The notes under the pieces are model-generated. The model was not told where the DNA came from and did not search any database. It worked only from the letters and a program-made list of their open reading frames with translations. This document shows positions 8,386 through 18,600 of a stretch of DNA of 64,000 nt, in pieces (within the stretch, counting starts at the first letter, position 1; every line of letters begins with the position of its first letter). The DNA comes from Rhodopirellula baltica (lineage in GTDB: Bacteria; Planctomycetota; Planctomycetia; Pirellulales; Pirellulaceae). The stretch lies in contig PPHI01000042.1 of NCBI GenBank assembly GCA_002901265.1, positions 1 through 64,000 of the forward strand, in the 5' to 3' direction. The position numbers and the translations under genes are program-made.

Positions 8386-9564
8386 ATGGCAAAGAAAAGA
8401 AAATCTGTTGCACTGCTGATCGAAACTTCGAATGCTTACGCACGTGGGGTTTTGCGTGGGATCGCGTCCTATGTTCACGAGCATGAACAGTGGTCGATCT
8501 TTTTGACCGAACAAGAACGCGGCAGCTTGCCCCCATCGTGGCTGCAAGACTGGAACGGGCATGGCGTCATCGCCCGAATCGAAAACCAAGCGACGGCGCA
8601 AGTGGTTCAGGACCTAAAAATTCCTGTGGTCGATGTCAGCGCAGCCCGGCACATTCCCGAGATTCCTTGTGTCGAAACCGATGACGAAGCCATCGCCGGC
8701 CTGGCGTACACACACTTGCGAGAACGCGGTTTCGAAACGTTTGGCTTTTGCGGGGACGCGAGATTCGTGTGGTCAACCAATCGCGAAAAGGCTTTCTTAA
8801 AACGGGTCGAGGAAGACGGATTCCCGTGCAGCACGTTTGTTGACCAACGTCAAAGTCGCCGCGCCCCGGGGGCTGAGCGTCGACGCTTGGTCAAATGGTT
8901 ACATCAACTGCCCAAGCCGATTGGCATCTTTGCGACGTACGACATCAAGGCACAAGAGGTGCTCGATGCTTGCCGTGAATGTGATTTGAAGGTGCCTTTG
9001 GAAGTCGCCGTGCTGGGCGTGGACAATGACGAACTGCTTTGCGATTTGTGCACGCCGCCACTGACCAGCATCGCCCCGGATGCCGAACAGGCGGGACGTG
9101 TTGCCGCGGCAACGCTTGACGCGATGATGAACAAGCCACGCCGACAATGTGGCAATCATCCCAGCATGCGTTTGCTGCCGCCGAAAGGCATCGTGTCACG
9201 ACAGTCCACCGACATCGTCGCGATCAGCGACAAAGATGTTGCGGAGGCAGTCCGCTTCATCCGCGACCATTACTGCGAACCGATCAACGTCCAAGACCTG
9301 CTCGAACGCATTCCGATTTCGCGGCGGATGCTGGAAAGTCGATTTCGTGAAATCCTCGGTCGCACACCGCACCAAGAAATTTTGCGGCGTCGCATCGATC
9401 AGATTCAGTACTTGCTGGCGAATACTGATTTGTCGCTCTCACAGATTGCTCGACAAACAGGTTTCCAAAACCAGGAGTACATGTCGGTCGCGTTTCGCCG
9501 GGCCGTGGGCCAGCCACCGGGTGCGTTTCGCAAGGAACGCCGACGTGTGTCCCAGGAAAACTGA
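8386..9564 (+). CDS. XylR-like transcriptional regulator (LacI-type sensor plus AraC-type DNA-binding domain)
   Basis: The start at 8386 follows GAGGATCACG, a good ribosome binding site; an in-frame ATG lies five codons earlier. The N-terminal two thirds (to about 270) is a periplasmic-binding-protein-like sensor: SVALLIETSNAYARGVLRGI opens the first lobe and VAVLGVDNDELLCDL lies near the hinge, as in XylR. The C-terminus (about 285-390) is an AraC helix-turn-helix pair with ISRRMLESRFREILGRTPHQ and LSLSQIARQTGF. The protein is predicted to bind a sugar and activate genes nearby. Its divergent neighbour, a Gfo/Idh/MocA oxidoreductase, is the natural candidate target. Length (392) fits the family. 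Confidence 0.9.
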   Translation: MAKKRKSVALLIETSNAYARGVLRGIASYVHEHEQWSIFLTEQERGSLPPSWLQDWNGHGVIARIENQATAQVVQDLKIPVVDVSAARHIPEIPCVETDDEAIAGLAYTHLRERGFETFGFCGDARFVWSTNREKAFLKRVEEDGFPCSTFVDQRQSRRAPGAERRRLVKWLHQLPKPIGIFATYDIKAQEVLDACRECDLKVPLEVAVLGVDNDELLCDLCTPPLTSIAPDAEQAGRVAAATLDAMMNKPRRQCGNHPSMRLLPPKGIVSRQSTDIVAISDKDVAEAVRFIRDHYCEPINVQDLLERIPISRRMLESRFREILGRTPHQEILRRRIDQIQYLLANTDLSLSQIARQTGFQNQEYMSVAFRRAVGQPPGAFRKERRRVSQEN

Positions 9565-9601
9565 ACCCACTAATCTCTCGCCAAGTCACTCGCCAAAATT
9601 C

Positions 9602-12600
9602 ATGCGCAGGACTCGCCGCAATCGCCTCAGCCACGCAATCGTGCTGGCTGCCATTTGTATTGTCTTGCCGACTTTCGGATGCGGCCCCTCAAAGGTCGCC
9701 CCCGACGTGGGCACGGCCCAAACGCAAAACAACGAAACTCCAACGATTGGCAATACGCCTGGCAGGGCTCCCGCGACCGCAACGCAGCGCCGTCAACAAA
9801 TCGTCGCCTACGCGCGCGGCGGACGATTCGGACAAGCCGAGGAGCAACTTCGCACGGCGTTGATCGAGTTCCCCGATGACGCCGAGCTCGCCGAACTTGC
9901 CGGCGACGTGGCCGTCGCGTTGCAACAGCCGTCGACCGCGATCGAACGATACCGGTCGGCAACGGAACTGCGGACACAACCTTCGATCGAACTGCTCGAT
10001 AAGATCGGACGACAGTGGATGCAACTCGGCCAGCCTTATCGGTCGGTCGAAATCTTGGAGCAAATGGTTGTGCTCGATCCGACCAGTGCTGCGACACGAC
10101 GTGACTTGGCCGGGCTGCAAGCGGCCCTGGGGCTTGAACGTCGTGCGGCGGAACACTTGCGCTATTTGGTGCAGCGGAATCAGGCGGGCGTGGAAGAACT
10201 GATCATCTTGTCCGAGTTGTCGCGCCCGCAAACCGATGAAGCTATCTGCAACTATGCTCTCGAGCACCATCCGGACGACCGACGGCCCGCGTATGCAGTC
10301 GCCCGGCAAGCATGCTACGACAACCGCTGGGCCGAAGCGATTGGGACGCTGCGTGAGGTCTGGGAACGTCACCCGGAGTTCCCAGAAGGTTCGGCATACT
10401 ACGGCCGCGCCATTGTCGAAACCGCCACCTCTGATGCGAAGGCACGGATTACCGAATGGCTTGAGACGGTGACCGATGAGGTCAAACAGCAACCACAATA
10501 CTGGGTCGCACTTGGCCTATGGTCCCAACGTGAATCCAGAATCGACCAGGCTGCCCATGCGTACTGGAATGCAGTTCGTTTGGACGAAAACGATGGCGAA
10601 GCATTGAACCGTTTGGCAAGTACGCTGGGACAGGTCGGACACCCCAACGAAGCTGCGCTGGCATCGGCCCGGGCACAAGCGGTTACTGCGATGCGTGACC
10701 ACATCGACTCGTTATTGTACTGGCGAAAACATTCGCAACGTGCGGCAACACAAATCGCCCTCTCGATGCAAAAACTGGGACGCGTCTGGGAGGCAGCCAA
10801 CTGGGCCAAGTCGGCCGTCTTGATGACGCAGGATCCCGATGCAGATGCCAAACAGGTTTTCACACAGATTCGTGCACAACTGACTTCGAAAACCCCATGG
10901 CAACAACCGGAAACGCTTGTCGCAAACAAGATCGATGTGTCTGAACTTCCCCAGCCTGCTTGGGACACTCCTCAAGGCAACAACACCCCGTCGCCAACAA
11001 ACGTTGTCGTGACTGAATCAAAACTGCCGATTCGATTTCAAGATGAAGCAGCACAGCGGGGACTAAATCACGCTTGCAAGATCGCAGCTCCCGCGAACGG
11101 TGATGCCGGAATGTGGATCTACCAATCCGGCGCGGGCGGCGCGGCGACGATCGATTACGACTTGGACGGTTGGCCGGACGTTTACTTAACCAATTGTGAC
11201 GGCCATCCGCTGCAAACGGACTCGTCGTCCAATCAGCTCTACCGAAACGTTGACGGAAACTTTCAAAATAAAACCGAGATCGCATGGTGCGTCGATCACT
11301 GTTACTCGCAGGGCGTTGCGGTAGGCGACGTCAATAGCGACGGATTCGCAGACATCTATGTCGGCGTGTTTGGCCTCAATCGACTTCTGATCAACTGTGG
11401 CGACGGTACGTTCGAAGACGCAACGGAATCCTGGAACGCAGGTGGCGATCGCGAATGGACAACATCCGTCGCGATCGCCGATTTGAATCTGGATGCGATC
11501 GCCGATCTGTTCGCGGTGCAATACGTCAGTGGCGATGATGTGATCACACGAAAGTGCTTTCCAGATGAACTCCCACAACATCGGTCTTGTGGCCCGCTGG
11601 TCTTTCCCGCACAAAACGATCGCGTCTTCGCCGGACGAGCCAGCGGTGGATACGACGACAAATCTATCGAATGGCTTGACGCTACCGATCCAGGACGCGG
11701 CTTGGGATTGGTGGTGGGACAACTCGACGGTGAAACGGGCCTGGATATTTACGTGTCCAACGACATGACAGCCAACCATTTCTGGTCTGGACAAAGCAAC
11801 GATGCGGCAAACAACGACCCGGCAAACAACGATTCGTCGACACGATTTCATGAACAAGGTGCCGCCCGCGGGCTTGCATTCAACGCGCGAAGCCTGTCAC
11901 AAGCATCGATGGGCATTGCCGCCGATGATGCCGATCGCGATGGCGACCTCGACTTCTATGTGACGCATTTTAGCGACGACTACAACACCGCATACATGCA
12001 AGTCCACCCGGGACTATGGTCGGATCAAACGGGTGCACTTGGTTTATCCGAACCGACGATTCGTACGTTGGGTTATGGTACGCAGTGGGTTGACGCGGAT
12101 AGCGATGGCATGATGGAATTGTTGGTTGCCAATGGTCATGTCGATGACTTCACGCACACGGGGCAACTCTATCGGATGCCACTGCAGCTGTTTCGGCAAA
12201 CCGATACGAAACGCTTCGAGCTCGTTGCCGCAGACTCCGTCGGCAGCGCGTTTACCGAGCAGCGATTGGGGCGAGCGATGGTGTTGGCTGACTTCAATCG
12301 CGACGGTCGAACCGACGCATTGGTTGCCAATTTGCTTGACCCGGTTTCATTGTTGATCAACCAATCCGAACAAGCCAACGAAGTCATCGAAATCCGATTG
12401 GTCGGAACACATTGCCACCGCGATGCAGTTGGTGCAATCGTTACGCTGCAACAAGACGCGTGGACTGTGGTCAAACACCGACTCGCGGGAAACGGTTATC
12501 AGTGCAGCAATGAGACGATTCTTCGATTTGCATGTTCAGGTCGCGCCACCGAGCTTGGTAAAGATGGTATTGTGGCGACCGTTCGTTGGCCCGACGGTCA

Positions 12601-12682
12601 GACCGAACGCAAAGACGGCTTGCGACCGGGACAGCAATACCTGTGGATCCAGAACGTCGAATTGGATTGCAGCACGGAATGA
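9602..12682 (+). CDS. Lipoprotein with TPR, FG-GAP/VCBS repeats and ASPIC/UnbV domain
   Basis: The frame is open far upstream over the regulator gene, but the likely start is the ATG at 9602, which begins a lipoprotein signal with lipobox LPTFGC. The 1026-residue product has TPR-like helices (about 60-400; FGQAEEQLRTALIEFPDDAE), then FG-GAP/VCBS propeller repeats with calcium-type DxDxDG loops (IDYDLDGWPDVYLTN, VGDVNSDGFADIYVG, ADDADRDGDLDFYV), and an UnbV-type C-terminus (GAIVTL...RWPDGQTER). This architecture is widespread in Planctomycetes, and the protein would sit on the outside of the membrane. Its role is unknown; carbohydrate or protein binding is likely. It begins 37 bases after the regulator and could be co-transcribed. 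Confidence 0.85.
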   Translation: MRRTRRNRLSHAIVLAAICIVLPTFGCGPSKVAPDVGTAQTQNNETPTIGNTPGRAPATATQRRQQIVAYARGGRFGQAEEQLRTALIEFPDDAELAELAGDVAVALQQPSTAIERYRSATELRTQPSIELLDKIGRQWMQLGQPYRSVEILEQMVVLDPTSAATRRDLAGLQAALGLERRAAEHLRYLVQRNQAGVEELIILSELSRPQTDEAICNYALEHHPDDRRPAYAVARQACYDNRWAEAIGTLREVWERHPEFPEGSAYYGRAIVETATSDAKARITEWLETVTDEVKQQPQYWVALGLWSQRESRIDQAAHAYWNAVRLDENDGEALNRLASTLGQVGHPNEAALASARAQAVTAMRDHIDSLLYWRKHSQRAATQIALSMQKLGRVWEAANWAKSAVLMTQDPDADAKQVFTQIRAQLTSKTPWQQPETLVANKIDVSELPQPAWDTPQGNNTPSPTNVVVTESKLPIRFQDEAAQRGLNHACKIAAPANGDAGMWIYQSGAGGAATIDYDLDGWPDVYLTNCDGHPLQTDSSSNQLYRNVDGNFQNKTEIAWCVDHCYSQGVAVGDVNSDGFADIYVGVFGLNRLLINCGDGTFEDATESWNAGGDREWTTSVAIADLNLDAIADLFAVQYVSGDDVITRKCFPDELPQHRSCGPLVFPAQNDRVFAGRASGGYDDKSIEWLDATDPGRGLGLVVGQLDGETGLDIYVSNDMTANHFWSGQSNDAANNDPANNDSSTRFHEQGAARGLAFNARSLSQASMGIAADDADRDGDLDFYVTHFSDDYNTAYMQVHPGLWSDQTGALGLSEPTIRTLGYGTQWVDADSDGMMELLVANGHVDDFTHTGQLYRMPLQLFRQTDTKRFELVAADSVGSAFTEQRLGRAMVLADFNRDGRTDALVANLLDPVSLLINQSEQANEVIEIRLVGTHCHRDAVGAIVTLQQDAWTVVKHRLAGNGYQCSNETILRFACSGRATELGKDGIVATVRWPDGQTERKDGLRPGQQYLWIQNVELDCSTE

Positions 12683-12868
12683 TTTTTCGCTGATTCGATT
12701 TTTGAATCAAGATCGAAGTCTCCATTGCGAATAACCGGCAAAGTGTGTCAGCGCGTTCACTTCCCACGATGAAAAGCCTTCTTGCGAGGCATTGACTGGG
12801 GCTTGATTTTCACCAACACAGTTTTAGATTTGTTCGCTCCATCTCTTACTTCCTTTACGGGGAATCAC

Positions 12869-13039
12869 ATGAAACGTTTCATCGGCTTGGGTCTTGTTAT
12901 GCTGTCGGTCGCTTCCTTCGCCGGATGCGGTAACGAACCCAAAGCAACTTCCACCGGCGTCGACAACAGCGTTGTCCACACCGATGAGCAAATGGAATCG
13001 ATGGCAGAGCAAAACGCTTCGGACATGCAGAGCCAGTAA
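12869..13039 (+). CDS. Small lipoprotein preceding a DUF1559 gene
   Basis: The start at 12869 follows GGGGAATCAC, a strong ribosome binding site, although the frame is open further upstream. The 56-residue product is a lipoprotein precursor (MKRFIGLGLVMLSVASFAGC) with a short acidic, Gln-rich mature part ending AEQNASDMQSQ. A terminator follows. A second lipoprotein of the same size and type precedes the other DUF1559 gene at 60535, which suggests a conserved pair. Function is unknown. Confidence 0.7.
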   Translation: MKRFIGLGLVMLSVASFAGCGNEPKATSTGVDNSVVHTDEQMESMAEQNASDMQSQ

Positions 13040-13121
13040 GGCAGACTTGCCGTCTTCAAGGAAGTCGAAGCTTCAGAGATGGAACGCATAAGCGATCAAT
13101 AGATCAACGATTAACTGCACA

Positions 13122-13159
13122 GGCGTTAACGACATTAGTGCGTTAACGCCCATTTTTTT
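13122..13159 (+). terminator. Rho-independent terminator after the small lipoprotein gene
   Basis: GGCGTTAACG and CGTTAACGCC form a perfect 10-base stem around a nine-base loop, followed by CATTTTTTT. Confidence 0.85.
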
Positions 13160-13509
13160 GCCGCGAAGCCCGTTCGCGATCGCCGCTAGGTTCGGCACTC
13201 AACACAAGCTTGTCGCACAAGTTTTCTTCCATTCGGGACGCGCCGACCGGGGACTTTCACAATCCCCGTCCGATTCGGCACAAAGACCTCCCCGTCAGAG
13301 GGCAAGGCAGGCCCCTTTTTAGAAATTTTGCATCAATTCTGCGCAATATTCCATTGTCCGATCAGCCCCATACGCCCACACTTGGTGGTGTCGGGCTAAA
13401 GACGCATTTTGGCGAAATAAACATCATCACATTGCTTACGTGACGCTATTCCGCCTTGCTACCCGTCAGCGTCACGCATTCATCCATTCTTTTCGCGGGA
13501 TCTCTCTCT
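13160..13509. promoter_or_regulatory. Leader region of the first DUF1559 gene
   Basis: This 350-base gap has no coding-like frame. It must hold the promoter of the DUF1559 gene at 13510, because a strong terminator closes the previous unit. An AT-richer part (about 13315-13440) is the likeliest site; no motif can be named with confidence. Confidence 0.35.
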
Positions 13510-14682
13510 ATGAAAACGACGCGCGTTCGACAGGGTTTTACCCTGGTGGAATTGCTGGTTGTGATTGCGATCATTGGAATCCTGGTCGGACTTCTACTCC
13601 CAGCGGTACAAGCCGCTCGAGAAGCCGCTCGCCGCATGAGCTGCAGCAACAACTTCAAACAGATCGGGTTAGGACTGCACAACTACCACTCGGCATACAA
13701 ACAGTTGCCGGTTCAAAGTGGTGGTACGTTCGTTTCCGGCAGCAGCAATGCGAATAACGGAAACCGACACCTGCTTTGCTTCTTGGTGCCGCTGACATCG
13801 TTTATCGAGCAGCAGGGCTTGTGGGACATGATTTCCAGCCCACGTGCCGTAAACCATGACGGCAGCGATCGGGTACCACCGTTTGCGGCGATGGGACCGG
13901 TACCATGGGACCGAAGCTACACGCCTTGGGTGACGCAGATCAGCACGTATCGCTGCCCAAGTGATCCGACCCAACCACCGGCCAACTTTGAAGGCTTCAC
14001 CAACTATGCGGCAAGCCTTGGTGACGGCGTCGCTAGTAACAACCACTCCTGTCGCGGTGAGCGTGGCGAAGAGCTGGGTTGGTGTGCACCGGCACGACGA
14101 AACTGCCACAACCGTGGCTTCTTCGAAACACGCCGGGTGACCAAATTCCGCGACATGCTGGACGGTTTGAGCAACACGATCGCTTGCGGCGAAATCGTCG
14201 TTGACAACAACCAACTTGAAGTTCGCGCGACCGTCGTTAACCGTGGTTCGAATGCCGACTTCTTTATCACCCCAATTGCTTGCGAAGACACAATCGACCC
14301 GCAAGAACCGAACTTCCACCTGGAAGGCACGAACGTAAACAACTGGTCGGTTTCACAAAACAAAGGGATGCGTTGGACCGATGGTCGTCCAGTGATGACC
14401 AGTATCACAACGATCATGGGACCAAACAAAGTCAGCTGTGCGTGGTCGGGTGACGGTTCAGACGGGATGTTTACCGTCGGCAGTCGGCACCCTGGTGGCG
14501 CACACGTGCTGATGGGTGACGGTGCGGTGACGTTCATCACTGAGTCAATCGACACCGGAAACCTAAGTGCCAACACTCCGAACTGGCCGACCGGTGGCGC
14601 GAAGACCCGCAAGAGTCCCTATGGATTGTGGGGAGCATTGGGAACGCGTGCTTCGAAAGAAACAGCATCCTTGGAAGAGTAA
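13510..14682 (+). CDS. DUF1559 prepilin-like protein
   Basis: The start at 13510 puts the type IV prepilin/pseudopilin methylation motif [15 protein letters not shown] at residues 9-23, directly after a short basic leader, so the protein is expected to be cut and N-methylated before Phe by a prepilin peptidase. The helix is followed by the planctomycete DUF1559 head ([20 protein letters not shown]) and, near the C-terminus, the H-x9-DG motif ([16 protein letters not shown]). Planctomycetes carry large paralogous sets of these proteins, probably pilus or secretion pseudopilins; individual roles are unknown. The 390-residue length is typical. Confidence 0.9.
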   Translation: MKTTRVRQGFTLVELLVVIAIIGILVGLLLPAVQAAREAARRMSCSNNFKQIGLGLHNYHSAYKQLPVQSGGTFVSGSSNANNGNRHLLCFLVPLTSFIEQQGLWDMISSPRAVNHDGSDRVPPFAAMGPVPWDRSYTPWVTQISTYRCPSDPTQPPANFEGFTNYAASLGDGVASNNHSCRGERGEELGWCAPARRNCHNRGFFETRRVTKFRDMLDGLSNTIACGEIVVDNNQLEVRATVVNRGSNADFFITPIACEDTIDPQEPNFHLEGTNVNNWSVSQNKGMRWTDGRPVMTSITTIMGPNKVSCAWSGDGSDGMFTVGSRHPGGAHVLMGDGAVTFITESIDTGNLSANTPNWPTGGAKTRKSPYGLWGALGTRASKETASLEE

Positions 14683-14727
14683 TCCGCCAAGGGCGATTTG
14701 ATCGCCAACGGCACGACCAAAAATCGA

Positions 14728-14757
14728 AACCCTCTTGCTTCGGCAAGAGGGTTTTTT
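14728..14757 (+). terminator. Terminator between DUF1559 gene and convergent methyltransferase gene
   Basis: AACCCTCTTGC-TTCG-GCAAGAGGGTT is a perfect stem with a stable TTCG loop, followed by T residues. With A residues on the other side it may also serve the minus strand, where the gene at 14790 ends. Confidence 0.85.
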
Positions 14758-14789
14758 AATGCGATTTGGGATCGCCGATTCATGCGGCG

Positions 14790-15614
14790 TTACTTGCGCA
14801 GCAACAAGAGGTCCGCGTGTAGCGTTACCATCATCGCATCAACCTCTGCGAGCCGAGCGTTCTGCGAGTTCCGAACAGCTCGATACGTCATCGCCAGTGC
14901 GTCTTCGATCGCATCCTTGTCCAGACGCTCTGCGTGCGTCCAGCAGCGATGCTCGACCAATTGAAGCCCAGCATCGGTTAGCTCGCCAATGATCGCTTCG
15001 GTGCGACTGCGACGGTGCCCAGATAATTGAACCTGCTCACGCAATTCGATTAAGTCGTCTTGACCAGGGACAGCGATTAAACAGAGACCGCCATCTTCGA
15101 GGACGCGAACAATTTCGCCGGCTGGTCGTCGCCCAAACAGCGAAATAACTCGGCAAACAGATTGATCTGCGAGCGGCAGAACTCGATCGGCGTTGGCCAA
15201 AACCCAATTCGCTTCTGGCCAGTGACGGGCTGCCAATCGGACCGCACGCTTCGATAAATCGAAACCACAGAACTGTTCTGGCGCGTCGGCAAAAATCGCT
15301 TTGCCGAAACTGCCTTCGCCACAACCGAGATCAATCGTTGGCGCCGCTGCCATTGCGAGCGACGTCTCGGCAAGGATCGCCTTGATCGCTTCGACCAGGC
15401 CTTGCATGTGCCCTCGCTGGACCCAACGTTGACGGGCCAGGACGGCCGTATCGCTATCGCCAGGATTCTTGCTGCGGCGATCCTGAGGCTGCGTGAGATT
15501 AAAGTAACCTTCGCGGGCGAGATCAAACGTATGGCCCGCCGGACAGCGCAGCGATCGGTCCTGACGCTCTAAGGAACCCTGGCATCCACGAACCGAACAA
15601 CGTAACGGGAACAT
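14790..15614 (-). CDS. RlmA-like 23S rRNA (guanine-N1)-methyltransferase
   Basis: The N-terminus carries the zinc-binding module of the RlmA family: CSVRGC, then RCPAGHTFDLAREGYFNL (about residues 5-40). After it come the SAM-binding motif TIDLGCGEGSFGKAI near residue 93 and further class I methyltransferase strands (WVLANADRVLPLAD). Family members methylate N1 of a guanine in a 23S rRNA hairpin (G745 or G748). Length 274 is normal. Its ATG overlaps the stop of the RND permease gene by one base (TGATG), so it is the last gene of the efflux operon and translationally coupled, perhaps only by position. Confidence 0.85.
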   Translation of the reverse strand: MFPLRCSVRGCQGSLERQDRSLRCPAGHTFDLAREGYFNLTQPQDRRSKNPGDSDTAVLARQRWVQRGHMQGLVEAIKAILAETSLAMAAAPTIDLGCGEGSFGKAIFADAPEQFCGFDLSKRAVRLAARHWPEANWVLANADRVLPLADQSVCRVISLFGRRPAGEIVRVLEDGGLCLIAVPGQDDLIELREQVQLSGHRRSRTEAIIGELTDAGLQLVEHRCWTHAERLDKDAIEDALAMTYRAVRNSQNARLAEVDAMMVTLHADLLLLRK

Positions 15615-18600
15615 CAGCTTGCCGATTGCAACGAGGGCGTAGCAGCCGATTCATCGACCATCGCGGGATCCTTTGCCAGAGCTGGACCAAGCTCCCACTC
15701 TGGCGACCACTTCAAAGCACGACGCAGATCCATCATCAACACAAACACGACCGGAACCAAAATCAAAGTGAACAGAGTGGAAATGACCATGCCGCCTAGG
15801 AAAACGACGCCCAATCCACGGTAAAGCTCGCTGCCCGCACCGGGAAATAGCACCAACGGCAACAAACCCAACACGGTGGTTAGCGTCGTGATACAAATCG
15901 GACGAATTCGCGTTTTCACGCTCAACGGCACCGCATCGATCGGTGCGAGATGTTCTTCTCGCATATGGACCAAGGACTGGTGAACGATCAGGATCGCGTT
16001 GTTAACCACTGTCCCGATTAGAATGATGAATCCCAACATCGTCAAAACGTCCAAGGACTGATTGACGAAAAAATTCAACAGCCACAATCCCACGATCCCT
16101 CCGACCGCACCGAGTGGCACGCTAAAAATCACGACGAAGGGATACAGCCACGATTCGAACAGCGCCGCCATCAACAGGTAAGTGATCAACAGCGCGAGCA
16201 GAAAGTTAAATTGCAGGGCGTCCCAGGCCTGACGCAACTTATCGGCCGTCCCGGACAGTGCAACAAAGTATTCGTTTCCGATCACTCCCTCGTCGACCAG
16301 TGGGTTGACGATTTGGTTGTTGACCATGTCCATCGCTGCTTCGAGCGGCATGTCGTCCGGCGGGCTTACCTGGATTGTGATTGCCCGGAGCCGTTCCCGA
16401 CGCTGAATTTGCTCCGGTCCGCTACCATATTTCATGTCTGCGACCGCAAGCAAAGGCACGATCTCGCCTTCTTGAGTGGCCAACGGAAGCGACATCAACG
16501 ATTGCGGGTCCTTCGCGGCGTCGGTGTTTGATTTGATCGTCATGTCGATCTTGTCGCCGCCAACGAAGTAGTCGCCCGCGTAGGCGCCGTCAACCAATGC
16601 ATCGACCACGTAACCAAGATTGGTGGTGTCGATTCCCATTTCCGAAGTCGCGAGCAGTTTCGGGCGCAGATGGATTTCGGGGCTGGCCAGTTCCAAACTC
16701 GGCTGAGCCGACGCTTGAGCACCTGGCATCAAGCGATCGACATCATCCAATACACGCCCGGCGATTTCCGCCATCCGTTCGAGTTCGGGGCCGGAGATTT
16801 CAATATCGATTGTACGTCCCCCCGTCATCCCGCGGCCGAACAGACTGGATTGGCTCGCCATCACGCGGATTCCAGGCAACCCTTTTCCGGCATCAAGTAT
16901 CAACGGGATCAACTCGGCGGCGCGGCTTTCATTTCGGGCTCGAAACCCCATGAACAAACTTCGTTCGCGAATCCCGCAGAAGTAATAATCGACGACCGGC
17001 GCGTCGCTGCCGTTGCTGGGACCTTGGCCTTCATCGATATCCCAGTACGGGCGCAAGCGGTCTTCGACAATCGCACCGATGTCAGACAACTCGTCCAAAT
17101 TGTATCCCGGCGGGACTGAGAACCGTGCAAAGACGAAGTTCCGGTTCCCTGTGGGCAGGTACTCGACTTTCGGCCAGAGCAGGTAGCTAAGCAATATAGA
17201 GACGCCGGTCATCACGACGACGACTGCAACGGATCGGAAGCGAGCTTTCAAGATCCAGCTGTTGAAATTCACAACACTCGACACCAAACCTGACGAAGCT
17301 CCCAAAATCATCCGCTCGATCCACCAGGGCTTTCGCGGTGCTGGAACGACCGGCTCTGATTGACCTTTGCGTTGACTGAACAGACGCGATGCCGCAGTTG
17401 GAATTACGGTAAACGAAACCAACATCGAAAACGCGATGCCACAACTGATTGCAAGCGCGATGTCGCGAAACAATTGCCCCGCCGTCGCTTCGACAAAGAT
17501 GACCGGCAAGAACACCGCGATGGTGGTTAACGTCGAGGCAACGATTGCACCAGCGACTTCGCCGACGCCGCGTGAGGACGCGCGAAATGCGGATTCGCCC
17601 AATTGCCGACGACGAATGACGTTTTCAAGCACAACGACCGCGTTGTCGACCAACATGCCCACGGCGAATGCCATACCGGCCAGCGAAATCACGTTCAAAG
17701 AACGCCCCAGCATCGTCATGCAAAGGAACGCCCCGCAAATACTGATCGGAATTGCGATCGCCGCGACGAGCGCCCCGCGGGCGTAGCGGTAACCGGCAAA
17801 CAGAATCAGCAACACCGTGGCGACATAAAACCATGGTGACACATAGACCGATGCTAGCGCAGTGGCACCGATCGCGGTCCCCGCCAACAACGTCTCGTGG
17901 CCAAAGTGCAAGAACAACATCAACACAATGATCGTGACCGCACTACCGATCAGCATGTTGCGGATGACCAACTCGATTGCCGATTCGATGTACTCGGTTT
18001 CGTCGTAGTACTGAAACAGCTCGAGGTTTTCGCGTTTCAGGAAACCTTCATTCAATTCTCGCTCGGCCCGGCGCAGGCCCTGCATCACCTGCAAGACGTT
18101 TGCGCCCGTGACGCGACTCACGCTGACGCCGATGCTTTCGGTCCCATAGCGACGCGAGATACTGTCGCGATCTTTGTAGCCAAGCTTGACCTCGGCGACA
18201 TCGCCAACATAGACCCGCGTGTTGCCTTCACTGACTAGTAATTGGCGTTCGACCTGCTTGGGATCACGAAATTGCCCCAAAGTCCGAATCACCCAAGTGC
18301 GTTTGCCTTGAAAGATATCGCCCGCCGTCGTATCGCTGTTCTGGCGATTGAGCGCGTCACGAATCTGACCGATCGTGATCTGGCTGGCGGCCAGTTTTGC
18401 CGGATCGACGATCACTTGAAGCTCTTCTTCACGTCCGCCGTTGGTTTCCGCATTGGACACACCGGCAACACGTTCCAAGCGAGGTTCGACAAAGTCTTCG
18501 GAAAACTTGCGAAGCTGTTCCAAATCAATCGGCGGCGGCTGCAGCGATTGCAGCGAAGGGAACTGTTCCAGGTTTTGCTCCATACATTGGTTCAAGCGAA

